From the NCBI GenBank assembly GCA_963556255.1, contig OY744604.1, positions 91,981,062 to 92,045,061 of the forward strand: 64,000 nt of DNA, written 5' to 3'. The notes under the pieces are model-generated. The model searched no databases. It was not told the DNA's origin and saw only the letters and a list, made by a program, of their open reading frames with translations. This DNA is from Allolobophora icterica. Lineage: Eukaryota; Annelida; Clitellata; Crassiclitellata; Lumbricidae. How positions within the stretch are numbered: position 1 is the first letter of the stretch; each line of letters starts with the position of its first letter. The position numbers and the translations under genes are program-made. Of the stretch, positions 62,821-64,000 are shown piece by piece.

Positions 62821-64000
62821 AGGGGTGTGGGATGGGATGTCACCAAACTTGTTATATGGATGAATATAACTATAGTTGCCCTGATGCTACTTGGCTCTGT
62901 AGAAGCTGTATATCTTTAAATTTACCTCTCAATTTCCTCCCTACCGATGATGAAACTGCATATTTTGACCCTATGAAATATATCCATCTTAATCAACAGT
63001 ACAAAAGTCTAAAGCTAGATGTAACTAGCCCTGACCAAGTAGACCATCCCCTTTTAAACAATATAGACATCGACCCTAATTCTAATATATATGCTGGACT
63101 TTCATGGGATAGTCTCTATACATCCCCAGAATCATTGACGGACGATCTCAAAACAGCCTCTAACTTTCACATTATGCATATCAATTGTAGAAGTGTATTG
63201 AATAAAATAACTGAGATAGAAGATCTATTGATACAGCTGCCTGTCTCAGTCTTAGCGCTTACTGAAACATGGCTTGACCCAGATTTAACTGATACTATAA
63301 TGATTCCCGGGTATCGCTTTATTCATAAATCAAGACCCACTGGTAGAGGGGGAGGTGTGGGATTCTTAATCAAGGAGAATATTACCTTCCAACTGCTGGA
63401 TTTGGGATCCCAACACTCTTCCCCTAAAACTTTTGAAGGACTGTTCATAACTGTCCAAACCAAAAAAGAGACTTGTGTTCTGGGAACGTTATATAGACCA
63501 CCTGACACTAACATTGAAGAATTCTGTTCTGAACTTGACTTATTTCTTTCTAAAATATCTAGTAAAAATAGACACCTCTTTTTAATGGGTGATTTTAATA
63601 TTGATCTGCTTCGGGCAGAAAACCACCTGGGTACAGGCATGTTTCTGGATGGTTTATTCTCCTATAATCTCCTTCCTATGACCACTAGACCAACGCGAAT
63701 TACAACTCATTCCGCTACGCTTATTGATAACATTTTCAGTAATGCATGGGCTTTTATTCACCAAACGTCTGTGATTGTCTCTGACATATCTGACCACCTC
63801 CCAGTATTAGTTAGTTTCGACCTAAATACCTATGCTCCTAACGTTTATACACCAGGGGAATGTAGGCTTATTAACGATGACAGGAAGAAGCTTTTCCTCT
63901 CCAATCTTTCTGAACTGAACTGGAGCCCTATTATAGATGCCTGTAATGATGAGAATGCTAATCTAGCCTATGACTTATTCATAGAAAAATATAAAAAGAG
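62821..64000 (+). CDS. LINE-A copy 3, PHD remnant + endonuclease (runs off window)
   Basis: Open in one frame to the window end. It starts inside the PHD finger (CHQTCYMDEYNYSCPDATW, ends with C-x2-C), so the first half of the finger is lost. The endonuclease follows: MHINCRSVLNK, TETWLDPDL, GRGGGVGFLI, YRPPDTN, GDFNIDLL, TRPTRIT, SDISDHLPVL. Compared with copy 1, TETW is intact (copy 1 has TETC). The 5' truncation abuts LINE-C directly. Since the frame is unbroken for almost 1.2 kb, this is a young copy. Confidence 0.9.

Overview
The window is animal nuclear DNA, almost certainly from a marine invertebrate. Evidence: spliced CUB-domain exons with GT/AG borders and matching phases, several APE-type LINE families (some with 2A-like peptides), a Polinton/Maverick, hAT, mariner and fold-back elements, and long microsatellites. 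An echinoderm or another invertebrate deuterostome fits best (CUB protein, 2A-like LINEs, frequent TAGGCCTA), but species is not determined here.

The only host gene I can support runs on the + strand through the first 43 kb. It encodes a secreted or surface protein of CUB domains joined by Thr/Pro-rich linkers: linker exon 1152-1193, CUB exons 4630-4802 and 5368-5533, CUB exons 15553-15734 and 16539-16713, linker exon 43254-43328. Phases agree at every junction. Everything else is intron or intergenic DNA filled with nested mobile elements.

Layout. 0-6.4 kb: repeats, truncated LINEs, first CUB. 6.4-15.2 kb: two LINE-A copies (PHD finger + endonuclease + RT), and LINE-B with a LINE-D copy nested inside. 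15.2-18.1 kb: second CUB, another LINE-D. 18.3-20.7 kb: an unexplained GC-richer zone with an array of covarying hairpins and a ~150 bp tandem repeat. 20.7-25.2 kb: large inverted-repeat element carrying broken pieces of a PIN/FEN1-like nuclease gene, itself hit by LINEs. 25.7-38.3 kb: LINE-B split by an 8.6 kb Polinton with exact 6 bp target duplication; the Polinton holds decayed ATPase, integrase, penton, major capsid and protease genes, a SINE and two hAT MITEs, and no DNA polymerase. 38.4-42.4 kb: fragment of an unclassified transposase-like family, hAT MITE, mariner with a fold-back element inside, giant TG repeat. 44-49.5 kb: LINE-B 3' end; LINE-E broken by a solo LTR and LINE-F. 50-51.1 kb: satellite with ATGGCGG motifs. 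51.6-54 kb: LINE-B split by an RTE-like LINE. 54.7-57.8 kb: CATA microsatellite split by a TIR transposon of the same family as 38.4-39.2 kb. 57.8-64 kb: ORF1 and ORF2 of LINE-C, abutting a third LINE-A that runs off the end.

Nearly all mobile-element genes are broken. The most open are the LINE-A ORF parts at 7-10 kb, the LINE-A copy at the window end, and the Polinton protease. LINE letters A-F are my own labels within this window.
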